DNA of 64,000 nt from Pseudomonas sp. IAC-BECa141 (lineage in GTDB: Bacteria > Pseudomonadota > Gammaproteobacteria > Pseudomonadales > Pseudomonadaceae), in the NCBI RefSeq assembly GCF_020544405.1, contig NZ_CP065410.1, positions 3,906,001 to 3,970,000 on the forward strand, in the 5' to 3' direction. Both the position numbers and the translations under genes were made by a program. The notes below the pieces were generated by a model. That model worked only from the letters and a program-made list of their open reading frames with translations, did not search any database and was not told the origin of the DNA. Below, one piece after another: positions 16,565 to 25,513 of this stretch (positions are counted from its first letter, which is position 1; the number at the start of each line of letters is the position of its first letter).

Positions 16565-17313
16565 TCAGTCTGCCTCCCAACGAACGTGACCTGCACGCCT
16601 ACGTCGACCACCAGCTCAGCGAGGCCGACCGACATGTGCTGGAAACCTGGCTCGCCAGCCATCCGGACGAAGCGGCGCAGGTTCGTGCCTGGCAACAGGA
16701 TGCCCAGCACCTGCGCGCTGCCCTCGGCGGTGCCTTGCAACAACCGGCCAATCCGAACCTCGATCCGTCGCTGATCCGTCAGCGACTCAAGCGCCAGTCG
16801 CGCCGCCAATGGGCCAGCGCGGCGGTGCTGCTGATTGCCGTCAGCCTCGGCGGTGTCGGTGGCTGGAAAGCTCGGGACATGACCGTGTTTCATCCCCCGG
16901 CACCGATGACGGACGCCTTGCAGGCCTACCGTTTGATCGCCCAGCAAGGGCTTCTGCCGGCGGACTACAAGGTCAACGGCGACGGCGACATCCAGCGCTG
17001 GCTCGACCGTTACTTCACTCAGGCCAATCGCCTGCCGGACCTGACATCGGCTGGATTTACACCGGTCAGCGGTCGTCTGCTGAGCACCGATGAAGGCCCG
17101 GCGGCGATGGTGATGTATGAAGACCAGAGCGGGCACAAGGTCAGTTTCTACGTGCGTCCACCAGGACCGAAAAATACCTTTCTGCCCCGGGGCAGCCGCC
17201 AGGACGGAGATCTGCAGGCCGAGTACTGGTCCGGCAAGGGCTACAACTACGCGATGGTCAGCCCGACTGACACACCTGCAGCGAAAATGCTCAAGCAATC
17301 CGTAAGCTTCTAG
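16561..17313 (+). CDS. Transmembrane anti-sigma factor
   Basis: A 250-residue protein translationally coupled to the ECF sigma gene. The N-terminal cytoplasmic part (1-75) has NERDLHAYVDHQLSEADR, the pattern of anti-sigma ZAS domains but without the HxxxCxxC cysteines. One membrane helix follows (about 82-98, ASAAVLLIAVSLGGVGG). The C-terminal 150 residues are periplasmic, with a conserved-looking VSGRLLSTDEGPAAMVMYED region. Absence of redox cysteines suggests that release of the sigma factor is triggered in the periplasm or by another signal rather than by direct thiol oxidation. Confidence 0.88.
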   Translation: MISLPPNERDLHAYVDHQLSEADRHVLETWLASHPDEAAQVRAWQQDAQHLRAALGGALQQPANPNLDPSLIRQRLKRQSRRQWASAAVLLIAVSLGGVGGWKARDMTVFHPPAPMTDALQAYRLIAQQGLLPADYKVNGDGDIQRWLDRYFTQANRLPDLTSAGFTPVSGRLLSTDEGPAAMVMYEDQSGHKVSFYVRPPGPKNTFLPRGSRQDGDLQAEYWSGKGYNYAMVSPTDTPAAKMLKQSVSF

Positions 17314-17572
17314 CCGGGTCAGAACCCCACATCCAGCACCACATTGTCCAGGCAGGTTCCAGCGGGCGGTGTGGTCTGGTCGGTGTGGATTCTCGCGTTG
17401 TCATTGCGCATTCTGCCCGTCGTTCAGTCCCACGGTGCAGGCACTGCCCTCTACACGCCGCAGCTTGCTCCCCGGAAAAACGATAAAGCGCAGTGGATGC
17501 AAAACTACCCGTCTGGTTAAACTACGCCGCCGCGCTCGGGGGAGCCGGCCCGATGATGACGGAGTGATTGCA

Positions 17573-18706
17573 GTGCCCGCCCGACCGCCCGAACGTTCGC
17601 GTCTGACCCAGCGCTGGTCAGCCTTGCGCCATCTCTTCGGCAAACGCTCCGTTACAAACGCGGGCCAGTGCGCTGCCAGCGCGCAATCGATGCGTGACTA
17701 TTTCCGGCAAAAGGCCCACGGCCAGGGCTACACCCTCAGCCACAGCCAGCAACGGGTCATCGATTGCATGGCGCAGCAGGCCGGCCTGATGTTTGGCACG
17801 CCTGCGCGAACCCCGCGCAGCCTGTATCTGCACGGAGCCGTCGGGCGAGGCAAGAGCTGGTTGCTGGACGGATTCTTCCAGGCATTGCCGATTCAGCAAA
17901 AACGCCGTCTGCATTTCCATGGATTCTTCGCCCAACTGCATCAAGGCATGTTCGAGCACCGCGACCGCGACGACGCCCTCGCCGTCACCCTCGATGCGCT
18001 GCTGATGGACTGTCGGGTGCTGTGTTTCGATGAATTTCATGTGCATGACATCGGCGATGCGATGCTCATCACCCGATTGTTCAAGGCGTTGTTCAAGCGC
18101 GGGATCCTGTTGCTGGTGACCTCCAATTACCCGCCCGAAGGCTTGTTGCCCAACCCGCTGTATCACGCGCGCTTCAAACCGGTGATCGACCTGATCAACG
18201 CGCGCATGCAGGTCATGGAAGTCGGCGGCCCGCACGATTACCGCAGCCAGGCGCGCCGGCATGAGCATCAGGTGTTCACCCAGGGCCATTACGTCTGGCC
18301 GGCCAGTCCGGCGCAGCGCCTCGCCTTGAACCTGCCGCCACTCGACGCCACACCGTTGCCGCTGGCGGTCGGCAGCCGGCACTTGCAGGCGCGGTTGTGC
18401 GAAGGCCGGCGCGTCGGTTTTACCTTCAACGACCTCTGCGAACAGCCCACGGCCGTGATGGATTATCTGGAACTGTGCCGACGCTTCGACCATTGGATCA
18501 TCGATGAACTGCCGGAGCTGGGCGAATGCTCGATCGCCGCCCAGCAGCGATTCATCAACCTGATCGACGTGCTCTACGATCAGGACAAACACCTGACCCT
18601 GCTCGGCCAACGCCCGTTGCACGAAAGCCTCGGCGGTCAGGCGATCGATCTGTCCCGCACCCGCAGCCGACTCGGGCAATTGCGCGAAGTGCACGAACCG
18701 GGCTGA
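17573..18706 (+). CDS. zapE: ZapE/AFG1-family ATPase
   Basis: A 377-residue ATPase of the AFG1/ZapE family, linked in E. coli to division-ring stability under stress. Walker A LHGAVGRGKSWL (about 87-98) and Walker B CFDEFHVHDIGDAM (about 151-164) are intact, and LLVTSNYPPEGLLPNPLYHARF gives the sensor region. The start is a GTG at 17573 with GGAG eight bases upstream; a nearby GTG at 17564 overlaps this ribosome site. Pseudomonas genomes usually carry a second zapE copy near the cell-envelope genes; this one stands alone, so the role in division is less certain. Confidence 0.85.
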   Translation: MPARPPERSRLTQRWSALRHLFGKRSVTNAGQCAASAQSMRDYFRQKAHGQGYTLSHSQQRVIDCMAQQAGLMFGTPARTPRSLYLHGAVGRGKSWLLDGFFQALPIQQKRRLHFHGFFAQLHQGMFEHRDRDDALAVTLDALLMDCRVLCFDEFHVHDIGDAMLITRLFKALFKRGILLLVTSNYPPEGLLPNPLYHARFKPVIDLINARMQVMEVGGPHDYRSQARRHEHQVFTQGHYVWPASPAQRLALNLPPLDATPLPLAVGSRHLQARLCEGRRVGFTFNDLCEQPTAVMDYLELCRRFDHWIIDELPELGECSIAAQQRFINLIDVLYDQDKHLTLLGQRPLHESLGGQAIDLSRTRSRLGQLREVHEPG

Positions 18707-18767
18707 TTTGCCGTTATCATGCGGCCCATTTCCGGCGCTCTGCGCCTTCTCGATAGCGATCCTGCTC

Positions 18768-20081
18768 ATGCACACCCTTGCACAACTGCGCGCCGGCGAA
18801 CTGTCGGGCATCACCCGGCTGGACCTGGCCGAAGGCCTGACTGAATTTCCGCCGGAGATTTTCAACCTGGCCGAAACGCTGGAAGTGCTCAACCTCAGCG
18901 GCAATGCCCTGAGCAGCCTGCCGGATGACTTGCACCGTCTGACGCACCTGCGCGTGCTGTTCTGCTCCGACAATCAGTTCACGCAATTGCCGGCGTGTCT
19001 GGGCCAGTGCCAGGCGCTGACGATGATCGGTTTCAAGGCCAACCGGATCACTCAAGTGCCCGGCGCGGCGCTGCCGCCGAACCTGCGCTGGCTGATCCTC
19101 ACCGACAACGCCATCGAAACCCTGCCCACGGAACTGGGCGAGCGCCCGTTGCTGCAAAAACTCATGCTCGCCGGCAATCGGTTGCGCGCCCTGCCGCCGT
19201 CACTGAGCCAGTGCCATCGGCTGGAGCTGATCCGCATCGCCGCCAACCAGCTGACCGAACTGCCGCAATGGCTGCTGACCCTGCCGAGCCTGACCTGGCT
19301 GGCCTACGCCGGTAATCCGCTGGAAACCGAAGCCGATGCCGCCGCCCTCGATGCCGCGCCCCTGATCGACTGGTCGGCGCTGCAGCTGGAGCAACGGCTG
19401 GGCGAAGGCGCTTCCGGAGTCATTTACCGGGCGCAGTGGCAACCTGCCGATCAGGCGGCCGCGCCCGTGGCAGTCAAGTTGTACAAGGGTGAAATGACCA
19501 GTGACGGTTCGCCGCTGCATGAAATGAACGCGTGCATCACCGCCGGGCTGCACCCGAACCTGATCCGCGTCGAAGGTCGCATCGACCGGCATCCCGATGG
19601 CCAGCAAGGCCTGGTGATGCAGTTGATCGATCCGAGCTTCCGCAATTTGGCCGGGCTGCCGAGCCTGGCATCCTGTTCACGGGATGTGTATGCCGACGAT
19701 TGCCGCTTCAGCGCCGACGTTGCCCTGCGCATTGCCCGGGGCATCGCCTCGGTCGCCGGGCATCTGCACGGTCACGGCATCACCCATGGCGATCTCTACG
19801 GACACAACATTCTGTTGAACGATCAGGGCGACTGTCTGCTGGGGGACTTTGGTGCGGCATCGTTCCACGCCACGGCGGACACGCCTGAAACCCGCGCGCT
19901 GCAACGCCTTGAAGTGCGGGCGTTCGGGATTTTGCTGGGGGAATTGCTGGCGCGCATCGACTCGGGGTTGAGCGATGAACAGCGTCAGGTGCTGGAAGCC
20001 CTGGAACAGCGCTGCTGTCAGCCGGATGTACTGGCGCGGCCGGGGTTTGGCGAGATCAGCCTGGCGTTGCAAGACGCCTGA
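18768..20081 (+). CDS. Leucine-rich-repeat protein kinase
   Basis: A 437-residue fusion. Residues about 15-185 form seven or eight LRR units (for example LEVLNLSGNALSSLPDDL and LQKLMLAGNRLRALPPSL). Residues about 205-430 form a eukaryotic-like kinase: glycine loop LGEGASGVIY (211-220), VAVKLYK with Lys237, catalytic HGDLYGHNIL with Asp342, and metal-binding DFG (360-362). The catalytic loop has HGDLYGHN in place of HRDLKxxN, so the lysine typical of Ser/Thr kinases is absent. No signal peptide or membrane helix is seen. The start gives the best agreement with the LRR boundary; the ribosome site is weak. Substrate unknown. Confidence 0.88.
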   Translation: MHTLAQLRAGELSGITRLDLAEGLTEFPPEIFNLAETLEVLNLSGNALSSLPDDLHRLTHLRVLFCSDNQFTQLPACLGQCQALTMIGFKANRITQVPGAALPPNLRWLILTDNAIETLPTELGERPLLQKLMLAGNRLRALPPSLSQCHRLELIRIAANQLTELPQWLLTLPSLTWLAYAGNPLETEADAAALDAAPLIDWSALQLEQRLGEGASGVIYRAQWQPADQAAAPVAVKLYKGEMTSDGSPLHEMNACITAGLHPNLIRVEGRIDRHPDGQQGLVMQLIDPSFRNLAGLPSLASCSRDVYADDCRFSADVALRIARGIASVAGHLHGHGITHGDLYGHNILLNDQGDCLLGDFGAASFHATADTPETRALQRLEVRAFGILLGELLARIDSGLSDEQRQVLEALEQRCCQPDVLARPGFGEISLALQDA

Positions 20082-20083
20082 AA

Positions 20084-20111
20084 AAAATCGCAGCCCGAGG
20101 GCTGCGATTTT
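20084..20111. terminator. Bidirectional terminator between LRR-kinase and yebC
   Basis: AAAATCGCAGCCC, GAG, GGCTGCGATTTT; A- and T-runs on both flanks serve both convergent genes. Confidence 0.85.
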
Positions 20112-20119
20112 CTGGTGTG

Positions 20120-20824
20120 TCAGCCGGCGAGACCAACGAACATGTCTTGCACGTCGTCATGGTTGTCCAGGCCTTCCAGGAATGCCTCGACTTCTGCCAT
20201 CTGCTCGGCGCTCAGGCCGCTGACCGGGTTCTTCGGCTGGTAGCCCAGTTTGGCCGACAGCACGGTGAAGCCTTGTTCCGGCAGGGCTTTCTGCACGGCA
20301 TCGAGGTCGGTCGGGTCGGTCAGGAACAGGGTCGCGCCCTCTTCGCCCGGCTCGAAATCCTGGGCGCCGGCTTCGATCGCGGCCATTTCCGGATCCGCAT
20401 CCGGGGTGTCCGGCGACGCTTCGATCATGCCGACATGGTTGAAGTCCCACGCAACGGAACCGGAAGCACCCAGTTGGCCCTTGCGGAACGCCACGCGAAT
20501 TTCCGCCACGGTACGGTTGATGTTGTCGGTCACGCACTCGACGATCAGCGGCACCTGATGCGGTGCGAAACCTTCGTAAGTCACGCGATGGTACTGAACG
20601 GTTTCACCCAGCAGGCCAGCACCCTTTTTGATGGCGCGATCCAGGGTTTCCTTGGGCATCGAGGCTTTCTTGGCCTGTTCGACCACCAGACGCAGGTGTG
20701 CGTTGGTGGCGGTATCGGCACCGTTACGCGCAGCAATGGTGATTTCCTTCACCAGTTTGCCGAAGATCTTGCCCTTGGCGTTGGCTGCCGCTTCTTTGTG
20801 TTTAACCTTCCACTGTGCGCCCAT
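20120..20824 (-). CDS. YebC/PmpR-family transcriptional regulator
   Basis: A 234-residue YebC/TACO1-family protein starting [21 protein letters not shown], with [34 protein letters not shown] in the first domain. P. aeruginosa PmpR of this family represses quorum sensing at the pqsR promoter; other members bind ribosomes and ease poly-proline stalling. This copy is not next to ruvC and has only partial resemblance to the canonical YebC N-terminus (usually MAGHSKW), so it is probably the second paralogue. Which activity it has cannot be read from sequence. Confidence 0.88.
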   Translation of the reverse strand: MGAQWKVKHKEAAANAKGKIFGKLVKEITIAARNGADTATNAHLRLVVEQAKKASMPKETLDRAIKKGAGLLGETVQYHRVTYEGFAPHQVPLIVECVTDNINRTVAEIRVAFRKGQLGASGSVAWDFNHVGMIEASPDTPDADPEMAAIEAGAQDFEPGEEGATLFLTDPTDLDAVQKALPEQGFTVLSAKLGYQPKNPVSGLSAEQMAEVEAFLEGLDNHDDVQDMFVGLAG

Positions 20825-21044
20825 TACTCACTCTCTTGATCTGTGGCGCCGAGACATCTATTGGCCGACGCATGGCGCCAAGTTTATACGGCCTAAAGTC
20901 GGCAATCGACCAAAAATTCCGATGCGCATCGACATCTTCTACACGCCTTGTAGGGCGATTCTGAAAAACCGGTTTGCCACGTCCATTCAACGTCGTGTTT
21001 TCGTACCCTCTGTGGCCCGTATCGCCTGAACAGAGCCCGCTCGA

Positions 21045-22451
21045 ATGCTCAATGACAAGGAAAGTCCGTTTTCGCTGACCCTGGCCGAGGGCGGGATAAA
21101 CCTGCCGGTCCTGCGCTTCAGCGGTCATGAAGCGCTGAATCAGCCCTATCGGTTCGAGATCGAAGTCATGGGCCTGGCGCCCGCCTGGTCCCCCGGCACG
21201 CTGCTGCATCAGGCGGCATTTCTGCACCTGGATGATGACCACGGAATTCACGGCATCATTCAAAGTGCCAGCTGCGAATACCGCGCAACACACCGGATCG
21301 CCTACCAACTGGTGCTGATGCCGTATCTGCAGGCGCTGGAGCAACACCCTGTTCGCCGGGTCTTCACGCAACTGAACGTGCCCGCCATCCTTGAACAACT
21401 GCTCAGCGAACATCACCTGCCCGCCGACAGCTATCGGATCGAGATGACTGTCGGCCACTACCCGCCGCGCCCGTTCTGCATTCAATACGAAGAAACCGAT
21501 CTGGCCTTTTTGCAACGGCTTTGCGAAGAGGAAGGCATCCACTATCACTTCGAACATCAGCCGGACGGCCACGTGGTGGTGTTCGCCGATGACAGCCTGA
21601 GCCTGCCGCAGCAACCGACAGCGATTCCTTTCAACACGCAGATCGATGCGCCAGCAACCGGCCTCAGCAGCCTGTTCCAGCGCCATGAGGCGGTGCTGCC
21701 TCAGATTCCTGCCGGAGTGCGTGAGCGAGGGTATTCGATTGCGGGCCAGGACGCTGCCAATCACACGCTGGGCAGTGCCATCGCCCCTCCGGGATTTCTG
21801 CCGACTGCGCAACGTCACGCGGCCCAGCGCAGTCGTCGCCTGCTGGAACGCCAACGCTGCAGGTCACGCTCGATCCACGGCCGCAGCGATTGCCCGCGAC
21901 TGCTCAGCGGGCGTCTGGTGCAAGTCATGGAGCACCCGGTAAACGCGTTCAACGAGCAATGGTTGATCACCGACTTGCGTCATCAAGGCCAGCAACCTTC
22001 CATTCTCGATCCCGTTCAGACGGTTCGCCGTTATCACAACGACTTTACGGCGCTGCCCTGGTCGACCCCGTTTCGCCCGCCGCCGAAACAACCGCGCCCT
22101 GCAATTCCGGGGTATCAGTCGGCGCAGGTACTCGGCGTGCCGGGGCAACCGGCGCAAGTGGACGATCAGGGGCGGATCGCCGTCCGGTTATGGCCCGATC
22201 ATGCGAATGCCAGCGCCAGCGAAGGGCTGTGGTTGGCGGTGGTCATGCCCCATGCCGGCAGCGGCCTGCCTCGGGAAAATCTGCCCTGCGCCGGCAGCGA
22301 GGTCTGGGTGAGTTTTCTCGACAGCGATCCCGACCGGCCGATCCTCTGCCTCGACGCCTGCCGCCCGCGAACGTCGCAGCCCACGGAAACCGAGCCTGAC
22401 GACGACTTATTGCTCGACTGGCTGCTCAACCGCTACGCCCCGCCCCGTTGA
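21045..22451 (+). CDS. Short orphan VgrG-like spike protein (type VI secretion)
   Basis: A 468-residue protein with the gp27-like domain of VgrG (about 1-340, including QYEETDLAFLQRLCEEEGIHYHFEH) and a gp5 OB-fold (about 370-440, QAQVDDQGRIAVRLWPDH and GSEVWVSFLDSDPDRPI). Most VgrG proteins have 600-800 residues because a triple-stranded beta-helix needle follows the OB-fold; here only about 25 acidic and basic residues follow, so that needle is lacking. No PAAR, adaptor, effector or other T6SS gene adjoins. It may be a degraded spike, a chassis that pairs with other VgrGs, or part of another contractile system. Confidence 0.8.
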   Translation: MLNDKESPFSLTLAEGGINLPVLRFSGHEALNQPYRFEIEVMGLAPAWSPGTLLHQAAFLHLDDDHGIHGIIQSASCEYRATHRIAYQLVLMPYLQALEQHPVRRVFTQLNVPAILEQLLSEHHLPADSYRIEMTVGHYPPRPFCIQYEETDLAFLQRLCEEEGIHYHFEHQPDGHVVVFADDSLSLPQQPTAIPFNTQIDAPATGLSSLFQRHEAVLPQIPAGVRERGYSIAGQDAANHTLGSAIAPPGFLPTAQRHAAQRSRRLLERQRCRSRSIHGRSDCPRLLSGRLVQVMEHPVNAFNEQWLITDLRHQGQQPSILDPVQTVRRYHNDFTALPWSTPFRPPPKQPRPAIPGYQSAQVLGVPGQPAQVDDQGRIAVRLWPDHANASASEGLWLAVVMPHAGSGLPRENLPCAGSEVWVSFLDSDPDRPILCLDACRPRTSQPTETEPDDDLLLDWLLNRYAPPR

Positions 22452-22454
22452 CCA

Positions 22455-23846
22455 TCAACCTTTGTCAGCCTTGCCCGCCGCAGCAGCAAATTTCGCCAGA
22501 CGCACATCAAGGTGCCCGGGCCGCCGACCGTGATCCTCGGCGCGCTCCTTGCGGCGAATGGCGTTGCGCACCATCAGCGAGCCGAGGTAGCGAATCGGTT
22601 CCGGCGGGAAGTAACCCAGCGGCCCGTTGACCAGCGGTGAACGCGTCCATGGGTTGTCGAGGCCTTGCACGAGCGAAGCGAGAATCTGCCCGCCCATGTG
22701 GCACGGTCCGACACCGCTGCCGGAATAACCGAAACCGTAGAACACGTTGCCGCCGGCACTCATCTGGCCGAAGAACGGCAGGCCGGTGACTGACCGATCC
22801 GATGGGCCATTCCAGGTTGCGTCGATCTTCACATCGGCAAAAGCCGGGAAGAAATCGTCGAGGCTGCGCTTGAGCAATCCGGCGTAAGGTGATGGCTGGT
22901 CGAATACCGGCAGCATCCGCCCGCCGTAAGCGAAGGTATTGCCGCCCTTGCCGAGCATGATCCGGCCGTCCGGGGTGTTGTGGTAGTAGTGCACGAAAAT
23001 CCGCGAATCAAGCACGGTCACGCCGCTGGTCAAACCGATTTCCTGCAACAGATCCGGACGCGGTTCGGTGACCAGCATGTCACTGGAAACGATCGCCACA
23101 CTGCGCTCGAACTGCGGGAAAGCGCGGGCCAGCCACGCGTTCATCGCCAGTACCACGCGGTCGGCGGTCACGCAGCCGTTCGCCGTATGAAGGCGCGCCG
23201 GACGGCCTTCCTCCAGCCCGGTCATCGCCGTGCCTTCATGAATCCGCACGCCCAGTTGCAACGCCACCCGGCGCAAGCCACGTACCAGTTTGCCCGGCTG
23301 CACGCTGGCGGCGGCTGGCGAAAACCAGCCTTCCAGGTGTTTTTCCGAACCGGCCATGCGCTGCACATCAGCCACCGGACGCTGGGTAAACGAGTTGATG
23401 CCGTTGCGCTCCAGCGCCGCAATCACCGCATCGGTGGAGCCGCATTGCGCGCGGTTGGTGGCGGTGTAAAGCGTGCCATCGAGACGGTAATCCGCATCGA
23501 CGCCGTACTGCTCGCAGAACTCGCCGATGGCGTGGATGCTGCGCTCCGATTCCTTGACCAGCCGCACCGCCTCTTCGACGCCGAACAGCCGCTCAAGGGT
23601 GAAATACTTCGCCGACCACGACAGCGCACAACCGCCATTGCGCCCACTGGCGCCGGCGCCGCAGATGTCGGCTTCGATCAGCAACACATCGAGTTCGGGG
23701 TTCTGCTGCTTGAGCATGATTGCTGTCCACAACCCGGTGTAACCGCCGCCGACGATGCACACGTCGGTGCGCACATCGCCTTGCAGCGGCGCGCAAGGTT
23801 CGGACGTGTCGAGTTGCAAAGCCTGCTCCAGCCAAAACGGTCTCAT
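22455..23846 (-). CDS. FAD-dependent oxidoreductase of the aminoethylphosphonate locus
   Basis: A 463-residue DAO-family flavoenzyme. The N-terminal VCIVGGGYTGLWTAIMLKQ is the dinucleotide-binding fold and GRNGGCALSWSAKY the second FAD contact. The family covers amino-acid and methylated-amine oxidases (glycine oxidase, sarcosine oxidase, PuuB). The ATG at 23846 has GGAG upstream. It sits with a GlpT-like carrier, two LysR regulators, phnW and phnX. FAD enzymes of this type recur in phosphonate loci, and one group has been reported to oxidise N-methyl aminoethylphosphonate to phosphonoacetaldehyde. I infer a similar feeder role; the substrate is unproven. Confidence 0.8.
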   Translation of the reverse strand: MRPFWLEQALQLDTSEPCAPLQGDVRTDVCIVGGGYTGLWTAIMLKQQNPELDVLLIEADICGAGASGRNGGCALSWSAKYFTLERLFGVEEAVRLVKESERSIHAIGEFCEQYGVDADYRLDGTLYTATNRAQCGSTDAVIAALERNGINSFTQRPVADVQRMAGSEKHLEGWFSPAAASVQPGKLVRGLRRVALQLGVRIHEGTAMTGLEEGRPARLHTANGCVTADRVVLAMNAWLARAFPQFERSVAIVSSDMLVTEPRPDLLQEIGLTSGVTVLDSRIFVHYYHNTPDGRIMLGKGGNTFAYGGRMLPVFDQPSPYAGLLKRSLDDFFPAFADVKIDATWNGPSDRSVTGLPFFGQMSAGGNVFYGFGYSGSGVGPCHMGGQILASLVQGLDNPWTRSPLVNGPLGYFPPEPIRYLGSLMVRNAIRRKERAEDHGRRPGHLDVRLAKFAAAAGKADKG

Positions 23847-23918
23847 GGGAGTTCTCCAGTCAGTCGGCCACGGCACAGCCTGCCGCGAATGGCGCAGCAG
23901 GCCGCGAGGCAGGTTTAT

Positions 23919-25244
23919 TCAGTTACGCAGGGGTTTGATGGTCAGGGCCCGATTGGGCACCGAAGCACGGGGTTCCATGACGCCGACCGGGCGACTGTTC
24001 CAGTGCGGAATCAGCACCAGCGCCGAGAACAGCGCGCAACCGGCGAACACGATGAACACCGTCACCGAGTCGAAGTATCCCGGCAGCAAACCACCGAGCA
24101 CCGCACCGACCGAGCCGCAGCCGTTGACGAATCCGGCCGCCGTGGCGCCGGCCTTGGCCTTGCCGAAATCGATGGCGGCCGCGCCGCTGATCATCGAGTC
24201 CGGGCCATACAGGGTCAGGCCCATCACGAACAACAATGCCACCACCAGCATGACGCTGCCGGTGTGCAAGGCGCCCATGAACAACGCGAGGGTCACGGTC
24301 AGCGCCAGCAGGCTCAACACGCAGGCCGGCATGCGTCGGGCTCCGAACAGTTTGTCTGAAGCCAGGCCGATCATGATCGGGCCCAGCAGGCCGGCCAGTT
24401 CAAACGCGGTGGGGATGATCGCCGCGCCGACCTTGCCGACCGAAGGCATCTGTTCGAACACGATCACCGGGCCCCACAGCAGAATCGCGTAACGCGCCGG
24501 TTTCAACAGAAAATACGCCAGCCCCAGCACCAGCACCGTGCGGTTGCGCAGGATTTCCTTGAGCGGTTCCCAGACGCTGAGTTTGCTGTTGGCTTCGGCT
24601 TCCTCGGCGCTGATGACCGGCTCCGGCTCCACGGCGGGCAAGCCGACATCTTCCGGTTTGTTGCGCTGAAAGATGAAGAACAGCACCGCCACCAACGCGA
24701 CCACCGCCGCACTGGAAATGAACGCCGCGTGCCAGGTACCGACCAGTGTGTAAGCCCACCAACCGGCGAACGGTGACGCCACCAGGCCGCCAAACGCGTA
24801 GCAGGAACTCCATAACCCAAGCACCCGCCCGCGCTGTTCGGCGGGGAAGAAACTGCCGAGGTTCTTGCACAATCCCGACCATCCGGTGGACTGCGCCAGC
24901 CCCTGAATCAGCATGCAGGTCGCGAAGATCGGCAAGGTCGCGAAGCTGCCCATCACCAGCGCCGCAGCGGCGGAAATCAGCAAGCCGCCGAGGACCACGA
25001 CCCGTGGACCAAAGCGGTCGGCGAGCATGCCCCAGGTGAACTGACCGATGGCGTAAGCCGCCAGATAAATCGCGTCGAGGTTGGCCATCGCCATTTTGTC
25101 GAGCATGAAGGTGGGGTCTTCTGCGATGCCCAGTTTGGCCACCGAAAAGGCTTTGCGGGTGAAATAGAACGCGGCGTAAGCGAGCCAGGTGACAGCGAAG
25201 ATCTGCATGCGCCAACGCGCAAGGGTGCCGATGTGCTTGTTCAT
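23919..25244 (-). CDS. OPA/GlpT-like MFS transporter, probable phosphonate permease
   Basis: A 441-residue MFS protein of the organophosphate:phosphate antiporter type. WLAYAAFYFTRKAFSVAK in helix 1 corresponds to the YxxYxxxR motif of GlpT and UhpT, which binds phosphate groups, and GMLADRFGPRVVV is the signature loop after helix 2. The start at 25244 is preceded by GAGG at a long spacing; an open frame continues 25 codons upstream. It lies between the FAD oxidoreductase and a divergent LysR gene, so uptake of 2-aminoethylphosphonate or a methylated form is the likely role. Confidence 0.82.
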   Translation of the reverse strand: MNKHIGTLARWRMQIFAVTWLAYAAFYFTRKAFSVAKLGIAEDPTFMLDKMAMANLDAIYLAAYAIGQFTWGMLADRFGPRVVVLGGLLISAAAALVMGSFATLPIFATCMLIQGLAQSTGWSGLCKNLGSFFPAEQRGRVLGLWSSCYAFGGLVASPFAGWWAYTLVGTWHAAFISSAAVVALVAVLFFIFQRNKPEDVGLPAVEPEPVISAEEAEANSKLSVWEPLKEILRNRTVLVLGLAYFLLKPARYAILLWGPVIVFEQMPSVGKVGAAIIPTAFELAGLLGPIMIGLASDKLFGARRMPACVLSLLALTVTLALFMGALHTGSVMLVVALLFVMGLTLYGPDSMISGAAAIDFGKAKAGATAAGFVNGCGSVGAVLGGLLPGYFDSVTVFIVFAGCALFSALVLIPHWNSRPVGVMEPRASVPNRALTIKPLRN

Positions 25245-25513
25245 TGTGGTTCTGACCTCAGGGTGTGAGTGTGCCGGCAGAATCGTTAAGTAAACGCCTG
25301 TGTTTTTATTGTTGAGCACTGCGATATCACCCCGTCCCTTCGGCGATACCGGTCAGATGAGTCCTGCTGTTGCACGCACAGGCTCATGGCCAGCGTCGCT
25401 GCCCGACCGGGCAGTCAGCGTTGGCGTGAGCGGATCAAAGCAATTACTGTTTAATAAATAAAATCGATTTATCGTATTTCACACATAAGCTCAGCTTGTT
25501 ACTGGAGTCAGAA

